Below, piece after piece: positions 52,702-60,647 of a stretch of 64,000 nt of DNA (position 1 is its first letter; every line of letters starts with the position of its first letter). The stretch lies in the NCBI GenBank assembly GCA_004557245.1, contig SFEL01000008.1, forward strand, positions 1-64,000, given 5' to 3'. A model generated the notes under the pieces. The model saw nothing but the letters and a program-made list of their open reading frames with translations. It had not been told where the DNA came from and searched no databases. This stretch comes from Clostridiales bacterium. GTDB taxonomy: Bacteria; Bacillota; Clostridia; Christensenellales; CAG-138. The position numbers were made by a program, and so were the translations under genes.

Positions 52702-54615
52702 ATGAAGAATATAATAGTAGGCACCGCCGGCCACATAGACCACGGCAAGACCACCCTCATAAAGGCGCTCACCGGCCGCAACACCGACCGCTGGGAGGAG
52801 GAGCAGCGCAGGGGCATCACCATAGACCTGGGCTTTACCTGGTTCGACCTGCCCAGCGGCAACCGGGTTGGCATAATAGACGTGCCGGGCCACGAGAAGT
52901 TCGTAAACAACATGGTGGCGGGAGTAGTGGGCATGGACCTGGTCCTGCTGGTCATCGCCGCGGACGAGGGCATAATGCCGCAGACCCGGGAGCACGTGGA
53001 TATACTTGGCCTGTTGGGAATAGAGAAGTGCATAATCGTCCTTAACAAGTGCGACCTTGTGGATGAGGACTGGCTGGAGATGGTAAAGGAGGACATCCGG
53101 GAGGAGCTGAAGGGCAGCTTCTGCGAAAACGCGCCCATGGCAGAGGTATCCAGCGTTACCGGCGCGGGTCTGGACAACCTGGTGAGCCTGATCGAGCACA
53201 TGGCAGAGGAGGAGGTCACCCCCAAGGACATAGATACCATACCCCGGCTGCCCATAGACCGGGTATTCTCCATATCCGGCTTCGGCACCATAGTCACAGG
53301 CACACTTATTTCCGGCCGAATACGCAAGGAGGACCAGCTTGCCATATATCCTGTGGATAAAACCTGCAAGATACGCAGCATACAGGTACACGGCAAGGAT
53401 GCGGAGGAGTGCTTCGCCGGCCAGCGGGTAGCCATAAACCTTTCCAATATCAAGAAGAACGAAATACACCGGGGCTGCGTGCTGGCCCCCGTCAACAGCA
53501 TGAAGAACACAATGATGCTGGACGTGCGGCTCCGCGTGCTGCCCTCCTCAAACCGGGTGATAGACAACCGCACCCGCCTGCACCTTTTTACCGGCACCAG
53601 CGAGGTGCTGTGCCGTGCGGTGCTGCTGGATAAGGACGAGATAGGCCCGGGCGAGAGCGGCCTTGCCCAGCTCCGCCTTGAGGGGGAGATAGCCGTACGC
53701 CGTGGGGACAGGTTCATAGTGCGCTTTTACTCGCCAATGGAGACTATCGGCGGCGGCGTAGTCATAGAGGCCAACCCCACCAAGAAGAAGCGGTTCGACG
53801 AAAAGACCATATCCGAGATGACCGTCAAGGAAGAGGGCGGCCACGGGGATATGATAGAGCTCATAATCAAGCAGCACAGCGATTCCGCCATAACCGCGGC
53901 GGAGGTGGCAAAGCTCACCGGCCTTACCGCCGAGGAGACCATGGCCGAGGTGGAAAAGCTTACCGGGCAGGGCCTTGTCACCACCTTCCCCATGAAGAAG
54001 GATATCTATCTTATGCACGCATCCTATCGGGATAAGGTGACTGACGATATGGTTGCATACCTTGAGGATTTCCATAAAAAGAATCCATACAGGCTGGGCA
54101 GCCGCAAGGCGGAGCTTCGGGTAAAGTTCCTGAATAAGCTGAAGCAGAACGTATTTGACGAATTCATGCAGCGCCTTGAGGACGCTGGCCGCATAAAGCG
54201 CAGCGGCGAGTTCATATGCGAGGGCAGCTACACAATACCCCACGACGAGATTTATCAGAAGTTCGAAAGCGCTCTTACCGCCATGCTGGACAAGGCGGGG
54301 TTTGAATTTATAAAGATTGCCGACATACAATTTCCCGGCATACAGCCTGCCATGGCGGAGGACCTTTTGCAGCTGCTCGCCGCCGAGGGCAAGGTCATAC
54401 TTCTGGCGGACGACCTTATTACCCTGCCCAAGTATACCGACATGGTTGCGGCCAAGGCAAGGGAAATACTGGCTGCCGAGGGCAAGATCTCCATCGCCAT
54501 GATACGCGACATGATAGGCACCAGCCGCAAGAGCGCCAAGCCATTGCTGGAGTATCTCGACAATATCCGAGTCACCAGGCGAAACGGCACCGAGAGCGAG
54601 AGGGTGGCGTACTGA
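52702..54615 (+). CDS. selB: Selenocysteine-specific elongation factor
   Basis: SelB delivers Sec-tRNA(Sec) to UGA codons followed by a SECIS hairpin. The 637-residue protein has an EF-Tu-like GTPase part (GTAGHIDHGKTTL, DVPGHEKFV, NKCD near residue 115), beta-barrel domains, and C-terminal winged helices (about 380-637) that bind SECIS RNA. It directly follows selA. A family-1 repeat begins 17 bases after its stop, the only such copy outside the origin-proximal genes. Confidence 0.96.
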   Translation: MKNIIVGTAGHIDHGKTTLIKALTGRNTDRWEEEQRRGITIDLGFTWFDLPSGNRVGIIDVPGHEKFVNNMVAGVVGMDLVLLVIAADEGIMPQTREHVDILGLLGIEKCIIVLNKCDLVDEDWLEMVKEDIREELKGSFCENAPMAEVSSVTGAGLDNLVSLIEHMAEEEVTPKDIDTIPRLPIDRVFSISGFGTIVTGTLISGRIRKEDQLAIYPVDKTCKIRSIQVHGKDAEECFAGQRVAINLSNIKKNEIHRGCVLAPVNSMKNTMMLDVRLRVLPSSNRVIDNRTRLHLFTGTSEVLCRAVLLDKDEIGPGESGLAQLRLEGEIAVRRGDRFIVRFYSPMETIGGGVVIEANPTKKKRFDEKTISEMTVKEEGGHGDMIELIIKQHSDSAITAAEVAKLTGLTAEETMAEVEKLTGQGLVTTFPMKKDIYLMHASYRDKVTDDMVAYLEDFHKKNPYRLGSRKAELRVKFLNKLKQNVFDEFMQRLEDAGRIKRSGEFICEGSYTIPHDEIYQKFESALTAMLDKAGFEFIKIADIQFPGIQPAMAEDLLQLLAAEGKVILLADDLITLPKYTDMVAAKAREILAAEGKISIAMIRDMIGTSRKSAKPLLEYLDNIRVTRRNGTESERVAY

Positions 54616-54632
54616 CGCGGCGAATCCATGCC

Positions 54633-54696
54633 CTTCTTTCTCTTTTCTTTTCAGGAGAAAAGCAAAGAGAAAAGAAGCAAAGAGAAAAGAAAAGCC
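54633..54696 (+). repeat. Family-1 gene-end repeat, copy downstream of selB
   Basis: Nearly identical to the jag copy (4996-5059), in the same orientation relative to its gene. It is followed closely by a family-2 element, as in the jag-mnmE gap. Confidence 0.75.
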
Positions 54697-54732
54697 TGAC
54701 GGAAATTAAAAGAACGGGGAAAACCGTAAAAA

Positions 54733-54957
54733 CTCGAAAAACCCCGGGGTTGATAAGGGCCCTTATGGCTTTATTCGGATTTGGCGACACAAGGTGAATT
54801 GCCCCGCAGGGGCAAGAGAGGGCCCCCTGGGGGGTGTGCGTCAGAACGGATGAAAACCTTTAGGTTTTCGCACTTTTCTGATTTTGCCGCCCGGAAACGC
54901 GTATGCGTTTTAGGCAAAATCTGTTATCTCAAAAAAGTCCACCTGGACTTTTTTGAC
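54733..54957 (+). repeat. Family-2 MITE-like element, copy E (with an insertion)
   Basis: It contains the CCCCGGGGTTGATAAGGGCCC block, TTTATTCGGATTTGGCGACAC as in copy A, then an extra GC-rich hairpin stretch (54795-54835). The ACGGATGAAAACC block, an ATTTTGCCGCCCGG...GGCAAAAT hairpin and the terminal hairpin AAAAAAGTCC/GGACTTTTTT close it. It fills much of the selB-prdF gap. Confidence 0.6.
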
Positions 54958-54962
54958 AATAT

Positions 54963-54990
54963 AAAAGGAGCAGCCTGCGCTGCTCCTTTT
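54963..54990. terminator. Bidirectional terminator before prdF
   Basis: Perfect 12-base arms (54963-54974 and 54979-54990) with A- and T-rich tails. It ends prdF transcription from the minus strand, 17 bases after the stop. Confidence 0.8.
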
Positions 54991-55006
54991 ATATTGCCTG
55001 TAAGCT

Positions 55007-56041
55007 TTAGCCTACGATGAAGCCGTACTTCAGAGGATCGGTGGGGTCGATGGCATAGGTGGCCTCGCCGGTGAGGTAAGCAGAACCGGTGATGAGAGGT
55101 ATGACAGCCTTGTAGCCGCACTCGTCCACCTCTTCCTTTATGACGCCCTTGAACTTGGTGCCCATGAAGGACTCATAGATGAAGGGCTCGCCGATGCCGA
55201 TCTCGCCGTGGGCATACAGAGTGCCCAGCTTGGCGCTGGTGCCGGTGCCGCAGGGGGAACGGTCAGCCTGTGCCTCGCCGAAGATGACAACATTGCGCTT
55301 GTCGGCGTCGGGGGATACGTTGTGGCCGTAGAACTCCACCAGATCCACGGTGGTGATGTCCAGACGGGGATGCTGTATCTTGATCTCCTTGTTGATCTTC
55401 TCCATCATCTTCATGCCCAGCTGAGTCAGGTATGGAACGGTCTTTTCGTTGATCTCGTCCACCAGGCCCAGCTTGTCGGTATCCACAAGGGCGAAGAAGG
55501 AGCCGCCGAAGGAAATGTCAAAGGTGATCTCCTTGCCGTCTATGACTACCTTCTGGTTGGGCTTATACAGGAAGGCGGGGACGTTCTCGAGGGTTACGCC
55601 CAGAACCTTGCCATCCTTGACCTCTGCCTTGGTGCGGATTATACCTGCGGGGGCTTCCAGGACTACCTCGGTGTAGGGCTCCTTGGCCTCTACCATGCCG
55701 GTCTCGACGGCTACGGTAACGGCGCCGATGGTGCAGTGGCCGCACATGTTGAGCCATCCGCCGGTGTCGATGAAGAATATTGCGAAGTCAGCCTGAGGAT
55801 CGAGAGGCTCGCAGATGAAGGCGCCGAACATGTCGTGGTGACCGCGGGGCTCAAGCATCAGAGCAGTGCGATAGTGGTTATAGTTCTTTTCGAGCCAGTG
55901 CTTGCGCTCGATGGGGGTGTTGCCCTCGGGCTTGGGGAAGCCGGAGTATACCACGCGGCAGAACTCGCCGGCGGTATGAGCATCAATGGCCTTGAAGCTT
56001 GCTTCAAACCTGTCAAGGTTGATCTTGGGGTTGTAATTCAT
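55007..56041 (-). CDS. prdF: Proline racemase PrdF
   Basis: It interconverts L- and D-proline, feeding D-proline to the reductase encoded nearby. The 344-residue protein has both catalytic cysteines of the family in MCGHCTIGA (about residue 99) and DRSPCGTGTSA (about 260), and the length is typical. Two Cys, rather than a Thr or Ser change, fit proline racemase or hydroxyproline epimerase; the prd neighbours make proline racemase likely. A ribosome site (AGGAG) precedes the ATG. It is divergent from selC and prdC. Confidence 0.93.
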   Translation of the reverse strand: MNYNPKINLDRFEASFKAIDAHTAGEFCRVVYSGFPKPEGNTPIERKHWLEKNYNHYRTALMLEPRGHHDMFGAFICEPLDPQADFAIFFIDTGGWLNMCGHCTIGAVTVAVETGMVEAKEPYTEVVLEAPAGIIRTKAEVKDGKVLGVTLENVPAFLYKPNQKVVIDGKEITFDISFGGSFFALVDTDKLGLVDEINEKTVPYLTQLGMKMMEKINKEIKIQHPRLDITTVDLVEFYGHNVSPDADKRNVVIFGEAQADRSPCGTGTSAKLGTLYAHGEIGIGEPFIYESFMGTKFKGVIKEEVDECGYKAVIPLITGSAYLTGEATYAIDPTDPLKYGFIVG

Positions 56042-56091
56042 GACCTGCTCTCCTATTTATTATATTTAATGGCGCAAAAGGAGGCGCCAAA

Positions 56092-56226
56092 ATGAAAACG
56101 CGGGTTACTGTAAAAAATTTTGCTGTGGCGGAAAAATGTTTTCGTCATTCGGTGAAGGAGGGACTAATGAAAAATTTATCAATCCCCAGTGCTTATTATC
56201 ACTCAAACAGATGCAAAAGTCAATAA
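56092..56226 (+). CDS. Possible small protein of 44 residues
   Basis: An ORF in the prdF-selC gap begins MKTRVTVKNFAVAEKCF. It has a strong AGGAGG seven bases before the ATG, and a second good site (AAGGAGG) before an in-frame ATG at 56167. The peptide is basic, with two Cys and no membrane helix. It lies divergent from prdF and upstream of selC. It could be a leader, a small protein or chance. Confidence 0.35.
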   Translation: MKTRVTVKNFAVAEKCFRHSVKEGLMKNLSIPSAYYHSNRCKSQ

Positions 56227-56389
56227 GCGAATGCCCTCCTCCCATGCTATTTACTGCTGCCTGATAAATATTTTGCTATTGCTTCACAATCGGTATTGAA
56301 AAAACCGATGATTTATGCTATCCTGTCCCGGTAGAGAAAAGCGCTGCTTCAGCGCGGAAAATATAAAACCCGGTGGAAACGGGCCGCAT

Positions 56390-56487
56390 GGGGGCGGATA
56401 GGTACTGGTGTGCCTCCTGGTCTTCAAAACCAGCCGTTGGGCGTTAGTAGCGTCCTGGGTGGGTTCGATTCCCACACGTTCCCGCCA
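56390..56487 (+). tRNA. selC: tRNA-Sec (anticodon TCA)
   Basis: The fold has the tRNA-Sec hallmarks. The acceptor is long (56390-56397 with 56476-56483, two G-T pairs and one mismatch at its base). A 6-bp D stem AGGTAC/GTGCCT has a 4-base loop TGGT. The anticodon loop CTTCAAA has TCA (56424-56426) on a CTGGT/ACCAG stem. A long variable arm precedes the T arm GTGGG-TTCGATT-CCCAC, then G and encoded CCA. It reads UGA in prdB with SelA and SelB. Confidence 0.9.
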
Positions 56488-56498
56488 CCAAGCGTTCG

Positions 56499-56523
56499 CG
56501 CCCCAAAAAGTTATTTTGGGGCG
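56499..56523 (+). terminator. Hairpin after selC
   Basis: CGCCCCAAAA (56499-56508) pairs with TTTTGGGGCG (56514-56523). There is no T run, so termination is uncertain. Confidence 0.5.
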
Positions 56524-56675
56524 TGACTCATATCGGATAAATATTTTATGTACCCCCAAAATAAATCAGTATACCATATTTTGTGTTCAAAAACTTCAAG
56601 AATACAACAGTTGGTAATCTTAAGCCAACCAAAGCCGGCATTAGAAAATGTGAAGGCTAATTTTCACGGTTGAGA

Positions 56676-56704
56676 TAGACTTTTACAATATATTGATGTA
56701 TAAT
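56676..56704 (+). promoter_or_regulatory. Probable promoter of the prdC operon
   Basis: TAGACT (56676-56681), a 17-base spacer and TATAAT (56699-56704), 122 bases before prdC. The remaining gap (56524-56826) is AT-rich. I searched by eye for a sigma-54 (-24/-12) promoter, as the prd genes of Clostridioides difficile depend on PrdR, and saw none. Confidence 0.5.
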
Positions 56705-56826
56705 TAACTTTGCTCAGGGGGCAGTCTGTTCTAACGAATAGAAATAGCTGATGGCGGCTTCCTGTCCGATCAACGTTTCTTATAATATAATAAAACCACT
56801 AATTAAAAAGGAAAAGGAAGGGCATC

Positions 56827-58161
56827 ATGAGGAAAATCAAACTTTTGCTCAAGCAGCATGTTGGCGCGCCTTGCGCGGCAATAGTAAAGCCCGGCGACAA
56901 GGTAGAAAAGGGCACACTGGTAGCCACTCCCACCGGTCTCGGCGCAAACATCTTCTCCTCCGTTTACGGCACGGTAGAGGAAGTAACCGACCAGGCCATA
57001 GTGATCCAGCCCGACGACGAGCAGCCTGACAAGTACATCCCCATAAAGAAGAGCGACAGCAAGCTGGAGATGGTCAAAGAGGCCGGCATAGTGGGCATGG
57101 GCGGCGCAGGCTTCCCCACCGGCGTAAAGCTGGGCGCAGACCTTGAGGGCGGCTATATACTGGTAAACGCGGCAGAGTGCGAGCCCGGCCTCAAGCACAA
57201 CATAATGCAGCTTGAACAGCAGGCTGAAAAGACCGTCCGCGGCGTAGAGTACTGCATGGAAATTTCCAATGCCAAAAAGGCCATCTTCGCCATCAAGCGC
57301 AAGAATGCCAGGGCAATCTCCGCCGTTAAGAAGGCCATTGCCGACAAGCCTGATATCAGCATTCATCTCCTTCCCGATATTTACCCCATGGGCGAAGAGC
57401 GCGCGGTAGTGCGCGAGTGCCTGGGCATCCTCCTTGGGCCCACCCAGCTCCCCTCCGCGGCCCATGCAAACGTGGTAAACTGCGAGACGGTTCTCCGGGT
57501 AGCCGAGGCTATCGAGGATCAGAAGCCCTGCATATGCAAGAACATTTCCGTAGTAGGCAGGGTACATGGCGGACCCGACGCACAGGTATTCATGGATATG
57601 CCCGTAGGCATTTCCGTTGAGGATATGCTGGACAAGGTGGGCGGCATCGACGGCGAGTACGGCGAGATAATAATGGGCGGCGCATTCACCGGCCTTCCCA
57701 CAACCCTGGAAGCCCCCACCACAAAGACCACCGGCGCTATCATAGTGACCGTTCCCTTCCTCGATCTCCATGGCGCAAAGGTAGGCCTTCTGGTATGTGC
57801 CTGCGGCGGCGGCGAAGCCCGCATGCGGGATATAGCCAAGAAGTACAACGCCGAGGTCGTATCTGTGACCTTCTGCAAGCAGGCCATCGAAGTAAAGCCC
57901 GGCGCGCCCCGCAAGTGCGAGAACCCCGGCAACTGCCCCGGCCAGATCGCAAAGGTGCTGGAGATGAAACGCGCAGGCGCGGAGTACCTCATCATCGGCA
58001 ACTGCTCCGATTGCTCCAATACCGTAGTTACCTGCGGCACCCTGAAGATGGGCTTGAAGGTAATACACCAGACCGACCATGTGATGCGCACCATACATCA
58101 CCCGCTGTACAGGCACCTGACCATCAGCAAGACTGTGGATCAGGATCTGAGCGAGTTTTAA
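56827..58161 (+). CDS. prdC: PrdC, RnfC-like electron-transfer protein of proline reductase
   Basis: PrdC is thought to pass electrons to the proline reductase complex. The 444-residue protein resembles RnfC: an N-terminal beta region (HVGAPCAAIVKPGDKVEKGTLVATPTGLGANIFSSVYG), the flavin/NADH-type Gly-rich loop GIVGMGGAGFPTGVKL (about residue 90) and ECEPG. The C-terminal half is rich in Cys (CGGG, PRKCENPGNC, GNCSDCSNTVVTCG). No in-frame TGA is seen, although some clostridial PrdC proteins are reported to contain Sec. It leads the operon, with a hairpin before prdA. Confidence 0.9.
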   Translation: MRKIKLLLKQHVGAPCAAIVKPGDKVEKGTLVATPTGLGANIFSSVYGTVEEVTDQAIVIQPDDEQPDKYIPIKKSDSKLEMVKEAGIVGMGGAGFPTGVKLGADLEGGYILVNAAECEPGLKHNIMQLEQQAEKTVRGVEYCMEISNAKKAIFAIKRKNARAISAVKKAIADKPDISIHLLPDIYPMGEERAVVRECLGILLGPTQLPSAAHANVVNCETVLRVAEAIEDQKPCICKNISVVGRVHGGPDAQVFMDMPVGISVEDMLDKVGGIDGEYGEIIMGGAFTGLPTTLEAPTTKTTGAIIVTVPFLDLHGAKVGLLVCACGGGEARMRDIAKKYNAEVVSVTFCKQAIEVKPGAPRKCENPGNCPGQIAKVLEMKRAGAEYLIIGNCSDCSNTVVTCGTLKMGLKVIHQTDHVMRTIHHPLYRHLTISKTVDQDLSEF

Positions 58162-58173
58162 TGCACTTAAGCT

Positions 58174-58206
58174 ATCGTGAAAATGGCTTTCAGCCATTTT
58201 CGCGAT
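58174..58206 (+). other. Strong hairpin between prdC and prdA
   Basis: Fifteen-base arms (58174-58188 and 58192-58206, one G-T) with a 3-base loop TTC, followed by a weak T stretch. It may partially terminate after prdC or shield the 5' end of the more abundant prdA-prdB message. It resembles the terminal hairpins of the family-2 elements. Confidence 0.6.
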
Positions 58207-58277
58207 GCCAAAATTTTTAGTGGTTTAACTTAAGCCAAAACTTAAGTACCAAATATAATTTATATAGGAGGAAACAC

Positions 58278-60119
58278 ATGTCTATTTCAGCCGAATACGC
58301 ACTTGAGCACAAAAACGACCCCGCCGTATTGTGCTGCAGAGCAGAAGCTGGCGTAGTGCTTTCCGAGCACAACCTGGAAGACCCAGCCATCTTTGATGAC
58401 CTGGTAGAGTCTGGCCTGCTCAAGCTCGACGGTGCCGTAACCATCGGTCAGGCCATGGGCGCAACCCTCACCAAGACCGCCGACTCACTCACTCCCCTGA
58501 CTCCCGACCTTCTCGAGGGTATGAAGGAAGTAGAGGAAGAGGCTCCCGCCGCTGAGGAAGCCGCTCCCGTAGCTGCCGCTCCCGTAGCCGCTGCCCCCGC
58601 AGCAGTTCACGGCGGCGTACTTAAGATTCATATCGACGAGGGCAAGGGCATTGATCTGGAGCTTCCCATAGGCGCTTTCGCAGCTGCCGGTACTGCCGGC
58701 GCTGTAGTACCTGCCACAGTAGCAGGCGCTGCCGCTCCCGCAGAGGAAGAAGCAGAGGAGAAGGTTATCCGCACCCTCACCCGCAAGCACTTTAAGATCA
58801 CCGAAGTAAAGCGCGGTCCCGAGACCAAGATAGAGGGCACCACCCTTTACATCCGCGAAGGCATCGAGAAGGAGTGCATCGATTCTCAGGAGCTGGTACA
58901 CGATCTGAAGATCGACATCATAACTCCCGCTGAGTATCACACCTATTCCGAGACCATCATGGACGTACAGCCCATCGCCACCAAGGAAGGCGACGATGTA
59001 CTGGGCGCCGGCGTTACCCGCGTTCTGGACGGCGTCGTAATGATGCTGACCGGTACCGATGATAACGGCGTACAGATCGGTGAGTTCGGTTCTTCCGAGG
59101 GTATCCTCGACGAGAACATCATGTGGGGCCGTCCCGGCTGTCCTGAGAAGGGTGAGATCTTCATCAAGACTCAGATGACCATCAAGGAAAAGACCAACAT
59201 GACCCGTCCTGGCCCTCTGGCAGCACACCATGCTACCGACATCATCACCCAGGAGATCCGCGTTGCTCTGAAGAAGCTGGACGAGAGTCTGGTTGTCTCC
59301 ACCGAGACCTTTGAGCAGAAGCGTCACCCCCACAAGAAGAAGGTGGTTATCGTCAAGGAGATCATGGGACAGGGCGCTATGCACGACAATCTGCTTCTCC
59401 CCATGGAGCCTGTCGGCATGCTGGGCGGCAAGCCTAACGTAGACCTGGGCAACGTCCCCGTAGTCTGCAATCCTCTTGAGATACTGGACGGCGCCGTACA
59501 TGCCCTCACCTGCATCGGCCCCGCTTCCAAGGAAATGTCCCGCCATTACTGGAGAGAGCCCCTGGTTCTCGAGTGCCTGGCCGATCCCGAGATCGACCTC
59601 TGCGGCGTAGTACTCGTAGGTTCTCCTCAGATCAACGGCGAAAAGTTCTACGTATCCCGCCGCGTAGGCCAGACCGTAGAATCCATGGACGTTGACGGCG
59701 CATTCGTAACCACCGAAGGCTTTGGCAACAACCACGTTGACTTTGCAAGCCATCTGGAGCAGATCGGTATGCGCGGCGTTCCCGTAGTGGGCATGTCCTT
59801 CTGCGCGGTACAGGGCGCTCTGGTGGTCGGCAACAAGTACATGACCTCCATGGTAGATAACAATAAGTCCGAGGCCGGTATCGAGAACGAAGTCCTTGGC
59901 TGCAACACTCTCTGCCACGAAGACGCTGTCCGCGCCCTCGCAATGCTGAAGGCACAGATGGCCGGCGAAACCGTAAAGGCTCCCGAGAAGAAGTGGAACC
60001 CCAACGTTAAGGCCACCAACATCGAGCTGATCGAGACCGCCACCGGCAAGAAGATGGATCTGGTAGCAAATGAGCAGTCCCTGCCCATGAGCCAGAAGCG
60101 TAAGGAAAAGTACAACTAA
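58278..60119 (+). CDS. prdA: D-proline reductase proprotein PrdA
   Basis: PrdA is cleaved into two subunits; the new N-terminal residue of the smaller one becomes a pyruvoyl group that binds D-proline. The 613-residue protein is near the 631 residues reported for the Clostridium sticklandii protein. The sequence VHALTCIGPASKEM places a Thr-Cys bond at 411-412; cutting there gives a C-terminal part of about 202 residues (about 22 kDa), matching the 23-kDa subunit. Two Ala/Pro-rich stretches (residues 85-110 and 133-155) may be flexible links. AGGAGG precedes the ATG. Confidence 0.95.
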   Translation: MSISAEYALEHKNDPAVLCCRAEAGVVLSEHNLEDPAIFDDLVESGLLKLDGAVTIGQAMGATLTKTADSLTPLTPDLLEGMKEVEEEAPAAEEAAPVAAAPVAAAPAAVHGGVLKIHIDEGKGIDLELPIGAFAAAGTAGAVVPATVAGAAAPAEEEAEEKVIRTLTRKHFKITEVKRGPETKIEGTTLYIREGIEKECIDSQELVHDLKIDIITPAEYHTYSETIMDVQPIATKEGDDVLGAGVTRVLDGVVMMLTGTDDNGVQIGEFGSSEGILDENIMWGRPGCPEKGEIFIKTQMTIKEKTNMTRPGPLAAHHATDIITQEIRVALKKLDESLVVSTETFEQKRHPHKKKVVIVKEIMGQGAMHDNLLLPMEPVGMLGGKPNVDLGNVPVVCNPLEILDGAVHALTCIGPASKEMSRHYWREPLVLECLADPEIDLCGVVLVGSPQINGEKFYVSRRVGQTVESMDVDGAFVTTEGFGNNHVDFASHLEQIGMRGVPVVGMSFCAVQGALVVGNKYMTSMVDNNKSEAGIENEVLGCNTLCHEDAVRALAMLKAQMAGETVKAPEKKWNPNVKATNIELIETATGKKMDLVANEQSLPMSQKRKEKYN

Positions 60120-60123
60120 AGAT

Positions 60124-60627
60124 ATGCTTAAGTTCGGCGATAAGATCATCTACATAGAAGGCGTTCTTGTGGAGATAAGGGATGACGGCTCCGCCGCCAT
60201 AGACCTTAAAGGGCGCCTCGGGTATCTTGAGATACCTCAGTGGATGCTGCTCCATGAGCATCCATTGGTAGTCGGCCAGGAGTTTGGCTGGAACATGAGT
60301 TTTCCGGAACAGCTCGGGCCTGTGGCAGTCCCCGTCCAATACCCTGAAATAACCAAAGTCGCAGAAGGAGAGACCTTTGTGATGGAGGGCAGGGTAAACG
60401 ACGTGCAGGACGGAGCCACGGGTTTGCAACTCACAAACTGCCCGGGTGGTTTCCGATTCCCCATGCGAATGTTCCTCACGGACTACGAAATAAAGAATGA
60501 TCAGCCTGTGGCATGGACGATGAGCGCCCCTAAGCAGCTCAGCGCCGAGCCAAACAAAAAATACGTAAGCAATCACGATATGTACATGAGAAGGCAGGCA
60601 GAAATGCAGGCCAAAAAAGATAATTGA
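60124..60627 (+). CDS. Conserved small protein between prdA and prdB, unknown function
   Basis: The 167-residue, acidic, soluble protein starts MLKFGDKIIYIEGVLVEIRDDGS, four bases after the prdA stop. It has beta-rich segments (KGRLGYLEIPQWMLL, LVVGQEFGWNMSFPEQLGPVAVPV) and only one or two Cys. A small gene sits between prdA and prdB in other clostridial prd operons too, so a role in assembly or maturation of the reductase is plausible. I know no function. Confidence 0.8.
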   Translation: MLKFGDKIIYIEGVLVEIRDDGSAAIDLKGRLGYLEIPQWMLLHEHPLVVGQEFGWNMSFPEQLGPVAVPVQYPEITKVAEGETFVMEGRVNDVQDGATGLQLTNCPGGFRFPMRMFLTDYEIKNDQPVAWTMSAPKQLSAEPNKKYVSNHDMYMRRQAEMQAKKDN

Positions 60628-60647
60628 TTTTTAATAGGAGGATAAAA

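Noticed and set aside
56873..56888. Sigma-54-like TTGGCGCGCCTTGCGC at the start of prdC
   Set aside because: The GG-GC spacing is eight bases instead of ten, and it lies inside the coding sequence.
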